Assembly: GCF_040702505.1 (NCBI RefSeq)
Contig: NZ_JBFBLC010000002.1
Location: 682,001 to 746,000 of the forward strand
Reading direction: 5' to 3'
DNA length: 64,000 nt
Source: Terrabacter sp040702505
Lineage (GTDB): Bacteria > Actinomycetota > Actinomycetes > Actinomycetales > Dermatophilaceae
The position numbers and the translations under genes were made by a program. How positions within the stretch are numbered: the stretch's first letter is position 1; every line of letters begins with the position of its first letter. Shown in pieces: positions 41,294 through 49,091 of the stretch. The notes beneath the pieces were generated by a model that saw nothing but the letters and a program-made list of their open reading frames with translations, ran no database searches and was not told the origin of the DNA.

Positions 41294-42070
41294 TCAGGCC
41301 TCCGCCGACGCAGGCTGCGCTGCGGTGAGGTAGCGGTCGTAGCCCTCGTCCTCGAGGCGGTCGGCCAGCTCGGGGCCACCCTCCTCGACGACCTTGCCGT
41401 CGACGAAGACGTGCACGAAGTCGGGCTTGATGTAGCGCAGGATCCGCGTGTAGTGCGTGATGAGCAGCACGCCGAGGTCGGTCGCGTCCTTGGCGCGGTT
41501 GACGCCCTCGGAGACGATCTTGAGCGCGTCGACGTCGAGGCCCGAGTCGGTCTCGTCGAGGACGGCCACCTTGGGCTTGAGCAGCTCCATCTGGAGGATC
41601 TCGTGGCGCTTCTTCTCGCCACCGGAGAAGCCCTCGTTGACGTTGCGCTCGGCGAAGGCGGGGTCCATGCGCAGGTTGCCCATGGCCTCCTTGACGTCCT
41701 TGACCCACGTGCGCAGCTTCGGGGCCTCGCCGTCGACGGCCGTCTTGGCCGTGCGCAGGAAGTTGCTGACCGTGACGCCGGGGACCTCGACGGGGTACTG
41801 CATGGCGAGGAAGAGGCCGGCGCGGGCGCGCTCGTCGACACTCATCGCGAGGACGTCCTCGCCGTCGAGGGTCACGGTGCCGCCGGTGACGGTGTACTTC
41901 GGGTGGCCGGCGATGCTGTAGGCGAGCGTCGACTTGCCGGAGCCGTTGGGGCCCATGATCGCGTGCGTCTCCCCCGACTTCACGGTGAGGTCGACCCCGC
42001 GCAGGATCTCCTTGGGGCCGTCCTCGGTCTCGACCGAGACCGTCAGTCCCTTGATCTCGAGCGTGCTCAT
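41294..42070 (-). CDS. sufC: Fe-S assembly ATPase SufC
   Basis: A 258-aa ABC-type ATPase that drives scaffold changes in the SufBCD complex. Walker A is GPNGSGKST (about 40-48), the signature is NEGFSGGEKKRHEILQM, Walker B is VAVLDETDSGLDVDAL, and the switch is LLITHYTRILRYI. The LDETDSGLD form with Thr-Asp is typical of SufC and distinguishes it from transporter ATPases. The gene starts 3 bp after the sufD stop. The last residues are EGYDRYLTAAQPASAEA. It has no membrane segments and acts in the cytoplasm. Confidence 0.96.
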   Translation of the reverse strand: MSTLEIKGLTVSVETEDGPKEILRGVDLTVKSGETHAIMGPNGSGKSTLAYSIAGHPKYTVTGGTVTLDGEDVLAMSVDERARAGLFLAMQYPVEVPGVTVSNFLRTAKTAVDGEAPKLRTWVKDVKEAMGNLRMDPAFAERNVNEGFSGGEKKRHEILQMELLKPKVAVLDETDSGLDVDALKIVSEGVNRAKDATDLGVLLITHYTRILRYIKPDFVHVFVDGKVVEEGGPELADRLEDEGYDRYLTAAQPASAEA

Positions 42071-42073
42071 GGG

Positions 42074-43375
42074 TCAGTTCTCCTTGTTCGTGCTGGGGGT
42101 GCTGGGGGTCTGCTGGGTCGGGCTCGCGTATGCCGTCGACGCGAGCTCCTCCTCGATCGCCGCGGTGATCTCGTCGCGCAGGTCGGCGAGCGGGATCTCG
42201 CGGATGATGTCGGCGAAGAAGCCGCGCACGACGAGGCGCTTGGCCTCGTCCTCGGTGATGCCGCGCGACTGGAGGTAGAAGAGCTGCAGGTCGTCGAACC
42301 GCCCTGTGGCAGAGGCGTGTCCGGCTCCCTCGATCTCGCCGGTCTCGATCTCGAGGTTCGGCACCGAGTCGGCGCGGGCGCCGTCGGTGAGCACGAGGTT
42401 GCGGTTGAGCTCGTAGGTGTCGGTGCCCTCGGCCTCGGCGCGGATCAGCACGTCGCCGACCCAGACGGTGCGGGCGGTCTCGCCCTGGAGCGCGCCCTTG
42501 TAGGTGACGCGGCTCTTGCAGTGCGGGGCGTTGTGGTCGATGTACGAGCGGTGCTCGAGGTGCTGGCCGGCGTCGGCGAAGTAGACGCCGAGCAGGGTCG
42601 CGTCACCGCCGGGGCCGGCGTAGCGCACGTTGGCGTTGACGCGGACGACGGCTCCGCCCAGGGTCACCGACAGGTGCTTGTAGCGGGCGTCGCGTCCCAC
42701 GAGGGCGTCGTGCTGGGCCAGGTGCTGGGCGTCGTCGGCCCAGCGCTGCACCGACACGACCGTGAGGTCGGAGCCGTCGTCGGTGACGACCGAGACGAGC
42801 TGCGAGTAGCGGGCCGAGCCGGTGTGCTCGAGCACGACCGTGGCCTTCGAGAACCGGCCCGCGCGCACGACGACATGACCATGGACGGGCTCGCCGTCGG
42901 CACCCGCCAGCGACAGGCGTACGGGCTCGGCCAGCTCGGCCTCGGCCGGGATGTCGAGCAGCAGCGCACCGTCGACGGCGGCACCGGCCACGACGGCCGC
43001 GCGGTCCTGCGGCGGGAGGATGCCGAGCGCCTGGGCCTCGGCGGACGTGATCGTCGAGGTCGTCACGCCCTCGGGCAGCTTCGTGCCGATCTCGAGGTGA
43101 CCGCTCGCGCCCTCGGCCAGCAGGTCGCGCAGCGCCTTGACGGGCGTGAAGCGCCAGTCCTCCTCGCGGCCGCTCGGCAGCGGGAACGCGTCGACGTCGA
43201 AGGACGCCGTGCGCTCGGCGCGCGACTGGTCGGGCACGAAGGCGGCGGCCGAGTCGGTGTGGGCGGTGGCACCCGGCAGGGTGCTGGTGGTGGCGGCGTC
43301 GGGCACCGTGGTCTCGCTCTGCTGGGTCTCGGGGGTGTCGGTCGTCTGGGTCGTCGGGTCAGCCAGGAGGCCCAT
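42074..43375 (-). CDS. sufD: Fe-S assembly scaffold subunit SufD
   Basis: A 433-aa beta-helix protein partnering SufB. The N-terminal 60 residues are Thr/Ala-rich and disordered (TTQTTDTPETQQSETTVPDA). The conserved core has FPLPSGREEDWRFTPVKAL, then the C-terminal block HASATGRFDDLQLFYLQSRG, ITEDEAKRLVVRGFFADIIR and EIPLADLRDEI, the SufBD family signature. His in the FDDLQLFYLQ region aligns with the SufD cluster ligand but I could not verify it. The ATG at 43373-43375 overlaps the sufB stop (ATGA). One octamer copy lies near the 3' end (42128), read as Ala-Tyr. Confidence 0.94.
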   Translation of the reverse strand: MGLLADPTTQTTDTPETQQSETTVPDAATTSTLPGATAHTDSAAAFVPDQSRAERTASFDVDAFPLPSGREEDWRFTPVKALRDLLAEGASGHLEIGTKLPEGVTTSTITSAEAQALGILPPQDRAAVVAGAAVDGALLLDIPAEAELAEPVRLSLAGADGEPVHGHVVVRAGRFSKATVVLEHTGSARYSQLVSVVTDDGSDLTVVSVQRWADDAQHLAQHDALVGRDARYKHLSVTLGGAVVRVNANVRYAGPGGDATLLGVYFADAGQHLEHRSYIDHNAPHCKSRVTYKGALQGETARTVWVGDVLIRAEAEGTDTYELNRNLVLTDGARADSVPNLEIETGEIEGAGHASATGRFDDLQLFYLQSRGITEDEAKRLVVRGFFADIIREIPLADLRDEITAAIEEELASTAYASPTQQTPSTPSTNKEN

Positions 43376-44796
43376 CAGCCGACGGCTCCTTCCATCTGCA
43401 GCTCGATGAGGCGGTTGAGCTCGAGGGCGTACTCCATCGGCAGCTCGCGCGCGATCGGCTCGATGAAGCCGCGCACGATCATCGCCATCGCCTCGTCCTC
43501 GGCCATGCCGCGGGACATCAGGTAGAAGAGCTGGTCCTCGGACACCTTCGAGACCGTGGCCTCGTGGCCCATCGAGACGTCGTCCTCGCGGATGTCGACG
43601 TAGGGGTAGGTGTCGGAGCGGCTGATCGTGTCGACGAGCAGCGCGTCGCAGCGCACCGTGGAGGCCGAGTGCGAGGCGCCCTCGAGGACCTGCACGAGGC
43701 CGCGGTAGCTCGCGCGGCCACCGCCCCGGGCGACGGACTTGCTGATGATCGAGCTCTTGGTGTTGGGAGCCGCGTGGACCATCTTGGAGCCGGTGTCCTG
43801 GTGCTGGCCCTCGCCGGCGAAGGCGATCGAGAGCGTCTCGCCCTTGGCGTGCTCGCCCATGAGGAAGACGGCGGGGTACTTCATCGTCACCTTGGAGCCG
43901 ATGTTGCCGTCGACCCACTCCATCGTGGCGCCCTCCTCGCAGGTGGCGCGCTTGGTGACGAGGTTGTAGACGTTGTTGGACCAGTTCTGGATGGTCGTGT
44001 AGCGCACGCGGGCGTTCTTCTTGACGATGATCTCGACGACGGCCGAGTGCAGCGAGTCCGACTTGTAGATCGGCGCCGTGCAGCCTTCGACGTAGTGCAC
44101 GTAGGAGCCCTCGTCGGCGATGATCAGGGTCCGCTCGAACTGGCCCATGTTCTCGGTGTTGATGCGGAAGTACGCCTGCAGCGGGATGTCGACGTGGACG
44201 CCCTTGGGCACGTAGATGAACGAGCCGCCCGACCACACGGCCGTGTTGAGCGCGGCGAACTTGTTGTCGCCGGCCGGGATGACGGTCGCGAAGTGCTCGC
44301 GGAAGAGGTCCTCGTGCTCCTTCAGCGCCGTGTCGGTGTCGAGGAAGATGACGCCCTGGGCCTCGAGGTCCTCACGGATCTGGTGGTAGACGACCTCGGA
44401 CTCGTACTGCGCGGCGACACCGGCGACCAGGCGCTGCTTCTCGGCCTCCGGGATGCCGAGGCGGTCGTAGGTGTTGCGGATCTCCTCGGGGAGCTCCTCC
44501 CACGAGGTCGCCTGCTTCTCGGTGGACTTCACGAAGTACTTGATGTTCTGGAAGTCGATGCCGGTCAGGTCGGAGCCCCAGGCCGGCATGGGCTTCTTGC
44601 CGAAGAGCGAGAGGCCCTTCAGGCGCAGCCTGGTCATCCACTCCGGCTCGTTCTTGCGGGCGGAGATGTCGCGCACGACCTCCTCGTTGAGCCCGCGACG
44701 CGCGGTGGCACCGGCCACGTCGGCGTCGGCCCAGCCGTACTCGTAGGTGCCGATGCCCTTGAGGCCGGGGTTCAGCTCTTCGATGTGGGTGGTCAT
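43375..44796 (-). CDS. sufB: Fe-S assembly scaffold subunit SufB
   Basis: A 473-aa scaffold protein, the main site of de novo Fe-S cluster building. Family landmarks are IEELNPGLKGIGTYEYGWAD, KPMPAWGSDLTGIDFQNIKY, then FERTLIIADEGSYVHYVEGC and CDALLVDTISRSDTYPYVDI. The C-terminal MSRGMAEDEAMAMIVRGFIE and ELPMEYALELNRLIELQMEG close the protein. The conserved Cys of VHYVEGCTAP is a cluster ligand in SufB. ATG at 44794-44796 follows GGAAGGTTCC, a partial SD, and it overlaps the sufR stop (ATGA). No intein is seen; some mycobacterial SufB carry one. Confidence 0.96.
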   Translation of the reverse strand: MTTHIEELNPGLKGIGTYEYGWADADVAGATARRGLNEEVVRDISARKNEPEWMTRLRLKGLSLFGKKPMPAWGSDLTGIDFQNIKYFVKSTEKQATSWEELPEEIRNTYDRLGIPEAEKQRLVAGVAAQYESEVVYHQIREDLEAQGVIFLDTDTALKEHEDLFREHFATVIPAGDNKFAALNTAVWSGGSFIYVPKGVHVDIPLQAYFRINTENMGQFERTLIIADEGSYVHYVEGCTAPIYKSDSLHSAVVEIIVKKNARVRYTTIQNWSNNVYNLVTKRATCEEGATMEWVDGNIGSKVTMKYPAVFLMGEHAKGETLSIAFAGEGQHQDTGSKMVHAAPNTKSSIISKSVARGGGRASYRGLVQVLEGASHSASTVRCDALLVDTISRSDTYPYVDIREDDVSMGHEATVSKVSEDQLFYLMSRGMAEDEAMAMIVRGFIEPIARELPMEYALELNRLIELQMEGAVG

Positions 44797-45650
44797 GAGG
44801 AACCTTCCTGAACGTGCGTGAGCGTGTCGGTTCGTGACGTGGTGACGGTGGTCTGGGTGGTGCGGGGGTCGGTCGAGGTGGGGGCGCCGGAGGCGACAAC
44901 ACCGGAAGGCTGCTCGGTCTTCCGGCTGCGCAGCCCGATTCCGCCGGTGGGGACGAAGGTCGTGCAGACGTGGTGCCCACCGGCGAGGGTCGCCAAGCGC
45001 TGGACGTGCACCCCGAGGAGGCGGGAGAAGGCGTCGGTCTCGGCCTCGCAGAACGCCGGGAACTCGGCGGCGGCCTGCTGCACCGGGCAGTGGCCCTGGC
45101 ACAGCTGCACCCCGGTCAGGCCGCCGGCACCCACGGGCCGTGCCGTGGCGGCGAAGCCGTCCTCGCTGAGCGCCTCGACGAGCACCTCGGCACGAGCGCC
45201 GGGCTCGTCGCCCGCGGCGGCCAGGCGGGCGGCATACCGCTCCTCGAGCGCGCGCACGCGGGTGCGCGCGAAGTCGCCGACCGCGGCCGGGCCGGCGGTG
45301 GCCTCGAGGTAGCGGAGCACCTCGACGGCGAGCGAGTCGTAGTCGGCCTCGAGGGCGCTGTGGCCGGCGTCGGAGACGACGTACGCGCGAGCCGGGCGCC
45401 CGCGGCCACGGCGCCCTCCCGTGGGCTCGTGCGGGACGACCGCACCCTGCTCGACGAGCGGGTCGAGGTGGCGGCGGACGGCGGCCGGCGTCAGGTCGAG
45501 GTGGCGACCGAGCTCGGCGGCGGTGATGGGTCCGTCGGCGGACACCATGTGGAGCACGCGCGAGCGCGTGCGGGACTCGAGCGGCGAGACGTGCTGACCG
45601 TCCTCGCCGTCCTTCGCGCCCCGCGCCGGGTGCTCACCGAAAAACACCAC
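44793..45650 (-). CDS. sufR: SufR-type Fe-S sensing repressor
   Basis: A 285-aa winged-helix regulator. The HTH is at about 28-75 (SRVLHMVSADGPITAAELGR, HLDLTPAAVRRHLDPLVEQG) followed by a wing with GRRGRGRPARAYVVS. The C-terminal Cys set is Cys184, Cys188, Cys201 and Cys229; the CQGHCPVQQAAAEFPAFCEA spacing matches SufR, which binds a [4Fe-4S] cluster and represses suf genes when the cluster is present. It is the first gene and its stop overlaps the sufB ATG. The start is uncertain: GTG at 45650 or 45647. A palindrome at 45683-45698 is a likely operator. The last 30 residues are Ser/Thr-rich. Confidence 0.9.
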   Translation of the reverse strand: MVFFGEHPARGAKDGEDGQHVSPLESRTRSRVLHMVSADGPITAAELGRHLDLTPAAVRRHLDPLVEQGAVVPHEPTGGRRGRGRPARAYVVSDAGHSALEADYDSLAVEVLRYLEATAGPAAVGDFARTRVRALEERYAARLAAAGDEPGARAEVLVEALSEDGFAATARPVGAGGLTGVQLCQGHCPVQQAAAEFPAFCEAETDAFSRLLGVHVQRLATLAGGHHVCTTFVPTGGIGLRSRKTEQPSGVVASGAPTSTDPRTTQTTVTTSRTDTLTHVQEGSS

Positions 45651-45682
45651 ACCATTGTGACGTAATTGGGCCCTCCACTCCA

Positions 45683-45698
45683 GTTAGGAGCCCCTAAC
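45683..45698. promoter_or_regulatory. Palindrome upstream of sufR, candidate SufR operator
   Basis: GTTAGG at 45683-45688 and CCTAAC at 45693-45698 with a 4-nt centre form a perfect inverted repeat ending 33 bp before the sufR start. SufR is known to bind an inverted repeat at its own promoter; this is the only palindrome seen there. Confidence 0.45.
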
Positions 45699-45720
45699 CC
45701 CACCGAACCGTCCCAGATCG

Positions 45721-46707
45721 TCAGCGGCCCCGAGGCGTGCCGTGCAGGTCGTCCGAGTCCTCGGTGCCGTCGACACAGCCGTCCTCGAAGTCCTCGGACT
45801 CGTCGGACCCCTCCGACTCGTCCGACTCGTCGTCCTCCGGCGGCATGATCACCGACGGCATCCGGGTGCGGGGCGGCGCCACCGCATCGTCGCCGAACCA
45901 ACGGCGACGCAGTGGGGCCGTCGCCCAGCCGAGCGGGCAGGTAAGGACGTAGCCGTAGGCGAGCGCCATGCCGGTGGCCCCGGGGAAGAGGACGAGCCCG
46001 AGCACGATGACCACCGCGAGCGGGACCGTGATCCGCAGGTGCCGCGGCGACAGCAGGTCGCGGAAGGACCGGAACCGGAACGAGGTCGCCATCAGGGCCG
46101 CCGGCACGACGCCCGCGGCGACCGGCACGAGCGGCGCCCAGTCGTAGAGCGGGTCGCCGATGGCCAGGACCGTCGAGATGACGACGCCCGCCGCACCCGG
46201 GCTGGCCAGGCCCACGAAGTAGCGCTTGTCCGCGAGCGGGTCGATGGTCACGTTGAAGCGGGCCAGGCGGTAGGCGGCACACGCCAGCCAGAACATCGCC
46301 CCGGCCCAGGCCCACACCGGATAGGCAGGGAGCGCCCAGGTGTAGACGAGGACCGCGGGTGCGATCCCGAAGGAGATGAGGTCGGCGAGCGAGTCGAACT
46401 GCAGGCCGAAGGGCGTGATGGCCCCCACCGCGCGGGCCACCGCGCCGTCGCAGATGTCGAGCACGATCGAGATGCCGATGAGCACCGCCGCGGTGCGGAA
46501 GTGCCCCTGGAAGGAGAGCAGCACCGACGAGAACCCGCACAGCATGTTGCCGAGGGTGAAGAGGCTGGGCAGGGTCGCTCGCGCGCGCACCCGCGGGTTG
46601 AGCCGCTCCAGGGGGATGACCCGGGCGCCTGTCGCCGAGACGAGCCGGATCCCGCGGCTGACGCGGTTGCGCCCTCGGGGCCGGCTGCCGGGGGTGGCGC
46701 CGCTCAC
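45721..46707 (-). CDS. pssA: CDP-diacylglycerol-serine O-phosphatidyltransferase
   Basis: A 328-aa CDP-alcohol phosphotransferase making phosphatidylserine. The metal motif is exact: Asp84-x2-Asp87-Gly88-x2-Ala91-Arg92, then Gly101-x3-Asp105-x3-Asp109. Eight or so membrane segments follow from about 48 to 262. The residues after about 283 form a highly acidic Asp/Glu/Ser tail (PPEDDESDESEGSDESEDFE region). Most actinobacteria have psd (phosphatidylserine decarboxylase) next to pssA; none is seen here. GTG at 46705-46707 follows GGGGGG. It ends 71 bp from the sufR start. Confidence 0.92.
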   Translation of the reverse strand: MSGATPGSRPRGRNRVSRGIRLVSATGARVIPLERLNPRVRARATLPSLFTLGNMLCGFSSVLLSFQGHFRTAAVLIGISIVLDICDGAVARAVGAITPFGLQFDSLADLISFGIAPAVLVYTWALPAYPVWAWAGAMFWLACAAYRLARFNVTIDPLADKRYFVGLASPGAAGVVISTVLAIGDPLYDWAPLVPVAAGVVPAALMATSFRFRSFRDLLSPRHLRITVPLAVVIVLGLVLFPGATGMALAYGYVLTCPLGWATAPLRRRWFGDDAVAPPRTRMPSVIMPPEDDESDESEGSDESEDFEDGCVDGTEDSDDLHGTPRGR

Positions 46708-46834
46708 GAGGGCCCCCCGGCCGGCAGGGTCGCCGAGGCAGGGACGAACGAGGTGGACGGGGAGGTCTTCACGGGAGGGGCTCCGTCGGTCGGGCCGGAT
46801 GCATGCCGGATGAGTGGGACGCTGGGCCCGAGCC

Positions 46835-46840
46835 TAGACT
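46835..46840 (+). promoter_or_regulatory. Leaderless -10 box for the ABC-2 ATPase
   Basis: TAGACT, then 8 nt, then ATG at 46849. Confidence 0.45.
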
Positions 46841-46848
46841 CATGAGCC

Positions 46849-47559
46849 ATGACCGCAGCGGTGACACTGTCCGACCTTCGCCGCTCCTTCGGCTCGGTCG
46901 CGGCGCTCGACGGGCTCACGTGGTCGGCCCCCGCGGGTCGCATCACGGCCGTGCTCGGACCCAACGGCGCCGGCAAGACGACCGCGATCGAGTGCGCGGT
47001 CGGGCTGGGTCGTCCGGACGGTGGGAGCGTGCGCGTCCTGGGCACCGATCCGTGGCAGGCCGGTCCCGACCACCGGGCTCGCGTCGGGGTCATGCTCCAA
47101 GCCGGCGGCCTGCCCAACGGCACGAAGCCGCTGCGCCTGCTGCACCACCTCGCGCGCTTCTACGCCGAACCGGTCGAGGTCGACACCGTGGCGCGGCGAC
47201 TCGGGGTGACCGACTTCGCCTCGACCACCGTGCGCCGGCTCTCCGGCGGCCAGAAACAGCGGCTTGCCCTCGCCGCCTCGCTGCTGGGCCGGCCCGAGGT
47301 GCTCTTCCTCGACGAGCCCGCCGCCGGCCTCGACCCGCACGGCCGTCTCGAGGTGTGGGACCTCGTGACCGAGCAGCGGGACGCCGGCGCGACCGTCGTC
47401 GTCACGACCCACTCCTTCGAGGAGGCCGAGCGGCTCGCCGACCACCTCGTCATCATGAACGCCGGACGCACCGTCGCCGAGGGAGCGCCGGAGTCGGTGA
47501 CGGGCGGCCGTTCCCTCGAGGACGTCTACTTCAGCCTGACCCGCAAGGGAGCCGCGTGA
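46849..47559 (+). CDS. ABC transporter ATP-binding protein
   Basis: A 236-aa ABC ATPase. Walker A is GPNGAGKTT (about 37-45), the signature is RRLSGGQKQRLALAASLLG, Walker B is EVLFLDEPAAGLDPHGRLEV, and the switch His is in VVVTTHSFEEAERLAD. It overlaps the permease gene (GTGA), forming a two-gene ABC-2 exporter of the daunorubicin-resistance type. In mycobacteria the same pair sits between the suf operon and ctaA, and it does here too, with DUF2231 added. That position suggests a role near haem or cytochrome assembly, but this is inference. It is divergent from pssA. Confidence 0.92.
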   Translation: MTAAVTLSDLRRSFGSVAALDGLTWSAPAGRITAVLGPNGAGKTTAIECAVGLGRPDGGSVRVLGTDPWQAGPDHRARVGVMLQAGGLPNGTKPLRLLHHLARFYAEPVEVDTVARRLGVTDFASTTVRRLSGGQKQRLALAASLLGRPEVLFLDEPAAGLDPHGRLEVWDLVTEQRDAGATVVVTTHSFEEAERLADHLVIMNAGRTVAEGAPESVTGGRSLEDVYFSLTRKGAA

Positions 47560-48335
47560 GCACCCCCCCGACCACCGCGACGCCTACCCTGTCCGGCGCC
47601 GCGTCACCCCTGCGACGCGTCCTGGCCCAGGCGGGCTTCGAGGTCGGCAGCCTGCTGCGCAACGGCGAGCAGCTGCTCGTCTCCCTCGTGCTGCCGGCGA
47701 TGGCGCTCGTCGGGCTGAACGCCACGACGTCGCCGTCCCTCGGGCCCGGTCCGCGCATCGACGTGGCGACGCCGGGGGTCATCGCCCTGTGCGTCATCTC
47801 CGCGGCCTTCACCTCCCAGGCCATCGCCACCGGGTTCGACCGCCGCTACGCGGTGCTGCGTTACCTCGGCGTGACCCCGCTCGGCCGGGGTGGCCTGGTG
47901 GCCGCCAAGGCCGTCGCGACATTCGTCGTCGAGGCGGTCCAGATCGCCGTCATCGGCGTGCTGGGACTCCTCCTCGGCTGGCGACCGCAGGCCTCCGGCA
48001 TCCCGTATGCCGTCCTCTTCGTCGTCGCGGGCACGTGGGCCTTCGTGGCCCTGGCCCTCCTGCTCGCCGGCACGCTGCGGGCGGAGGCGGTGCTCGCGGT
48101 CGCCAACCTGCTCTGGGTGGTGCTGCTCGGTCTCGGTGGCGTCATCGTGCCCCGCTCCGAGCTCCCCGCCGGGCTGTCGCACCTGGCGAGCGTCCTGCCC
48201 TCCGCCGGCCTGGCAGACGGCCTGCGGTCCGCCCTCCAGCACGGGCAGCTGAACCTGGCCGCCCTCGGCGTCGTCCTCGTGTGGGGCGTGCTCGCCACCG
48301 CCCTCGCGGCGCGTCTGTTCCGCTTCGACGACTGA
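47556..48335 (+). CDS. ABC-2 type permease
   Basis: A 259-aa membrane protein from GTG at 47556, which overlaps the TGA of the ATPase gene. Six or so hydrophobic segments are seen, including LLVSLVLPAMALVGLN (about 40-55), VATPGVIALCVISAAFTSQA, VEAVQIAVIGVLGLLLGW, PYAVLFVVAGTWAFVALALL and NLAALGVVLVWGVLATALAA. The RRYAVLRYLGVTPLGRGGLV loop is typical of ABC-2 (drrB-like) permeases. The substrate is unknown. The octamer at 48005 is read as Tyr-Ala. The 126 bp after the stop show no further clear gene. Confidence 0.88.
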   Translation: MSTPPTTATPTLSGAASPLRRVLAQAGFEVGSLLRNGEQLLVSLVLPAMALVGLNATTSPSLGPGPRIDVATPGVIALCVISAAFTSQAIATGFDRRYAVLRYLGVTPLGRGGLVAAKAVATFVVEAVQIAVIGVLGLLLGWRPQASGIPYAVLFVVAGTWAFVALALLLAGTLRAEAVLAVANLLWVVLLGLGGVIVPRSELPAGLSHLASVLPSAGLADGLRSALQHGQLNLAALGVVLVWGVLATALAARLFRFDD

Positions 48336-48461
48336 AGCAGCCGGAGTCGGACAGACTGCAGCCACGGCACCACGAGACCGCGCTCGACGAGGAGCCGGGG
48401 CACGACGGCGGTTCGCCCGGCGTGCTGCGCTGAGGGCGACCTGACCCAACCTGGAGGGCAC
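48336..48461. other. Intergenic segment between permease and DUF2231 genes
   Basis: 126 bp. A short open frame (ending near 48433) continues one frame of the permease gene, but lacks a start and RBS. I see no promoter with confidence. GGAGG at 48452-48456 is the RBS of the DUF2231 gene. Confidence 0.35.
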
Positions 48462-48944
48462 GTGTTCGACTACATCTTCGGACTCCCGATGCACGCGCTG
48501 GTGATCCATGCCGTGGTCGTCTTCGTCCCGCTCGCCGTGCTGTGCTCGATCGCCTACGTCGTGCGCCCCACCTGGCGACGCACCCTGCGCTGGCCGGCCG
48601 CCGCCGGGGCGGTGATCTCCGGGGTCACCGCGTTCGTGGCCGCGGAGAGCGGCGAGGCCCTCCAACGCCGGGTGCTCGCGGCGCGTGCAGCCACCACCGA
48701 CTCGCAGCTGCTCGGTGAGCACGTCGAGTGGGGCGACCGCGCCAAGCTCGCCTGCTTCCTCTTCATGGTCGTGGCCCTCGTGGGCCTGTGGCTGCTCCGG
48801 CCACCGGGCGAGGAGGCGTCGCGCCGTCACTCCCTCGACGTGCTGGTCGGCGTCGTCGTGGTCGTCGCGGCCCTGGCCTCCCTCGTGACCGTGGTCCTCG
48901 CCGGCCACGCGGGCTCGGCGGTCGTCTGGCACGGCCTCGCCTGA
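48462..48944 (+). CDS. DUF2231 family membrane protein
   Basis: A 160-aa protein with four membrane helices, MHALVIHAVVVFVPLAVLCS (about 10-29), WPAAAGAVISGVTAFVAA, ACFLFMVVALVGLWLL and VVVVVAALASLVTVVLAG. The N-terminal HxxxIH segment (LPMHALVIHAVVVFVP) and the GHAGSAVVWHGLA C-terminus are marks of DUF2231, whose membrane histidines resemble haem-binding proteins. That fits its position before ctaA, though function is not established. GTG at 48462 follows GGAGG by 5 nt. It is followed by 147 bp and then ctaA on the same strand. Confidence 0.88.
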   Translation: MFDYIFGLPMHALVIHAVVVFVPLAVLCSIAYVVRPTWRRTLRWPAAAGAVISGVTAFVAAESGEALQRRVLAARAATTDSQLLGEHVEWGDRAKLACFLFMVVALVGLWLLRPPGEEASRRHSLDVLVGVVVVVAALASLVTVVLAGHAGSAVVWHGLA

Positions 48945-49079
48945 GCCCGCGTGCCGTGGGGCCCGGGCCGCACGGGGCTTCCCAGGCTCCTGAGGGTCGG
49001 CGCAGCGGACGGCCGGACGGGCCTGCGACGGCAGCGCGTGGCGGTGTCCAGCGATTGGGGACCACGGCGCCGCGCGGCA

Positions 49080-49085
49080 TACCCT
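49080..49085 (+). promoter_or_regulatory. Leaderless -10 box for ctaA, overlapping the octamer CGGCATAC
   Basis: TACCCT, then 6 nt, then GTG at 49092. The CGGCATAC octamer (49075-49082) runs into the box. Confidence 0.5.
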
Positions 49086-49091
49086 TGCGTC

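Noticed and set aside
41411..43525. 704-codon plus-strand frame opposite sufC, sufD and sufB
   Set aside because: Antisense shadow; the suf proteins on the other strand are unmistakable.
43375..44796. Intein in sufB
   Set aside because: Some mycobacterial sufB genes carry one, but this product is 473 aa with continuous family motifs and no insertion.
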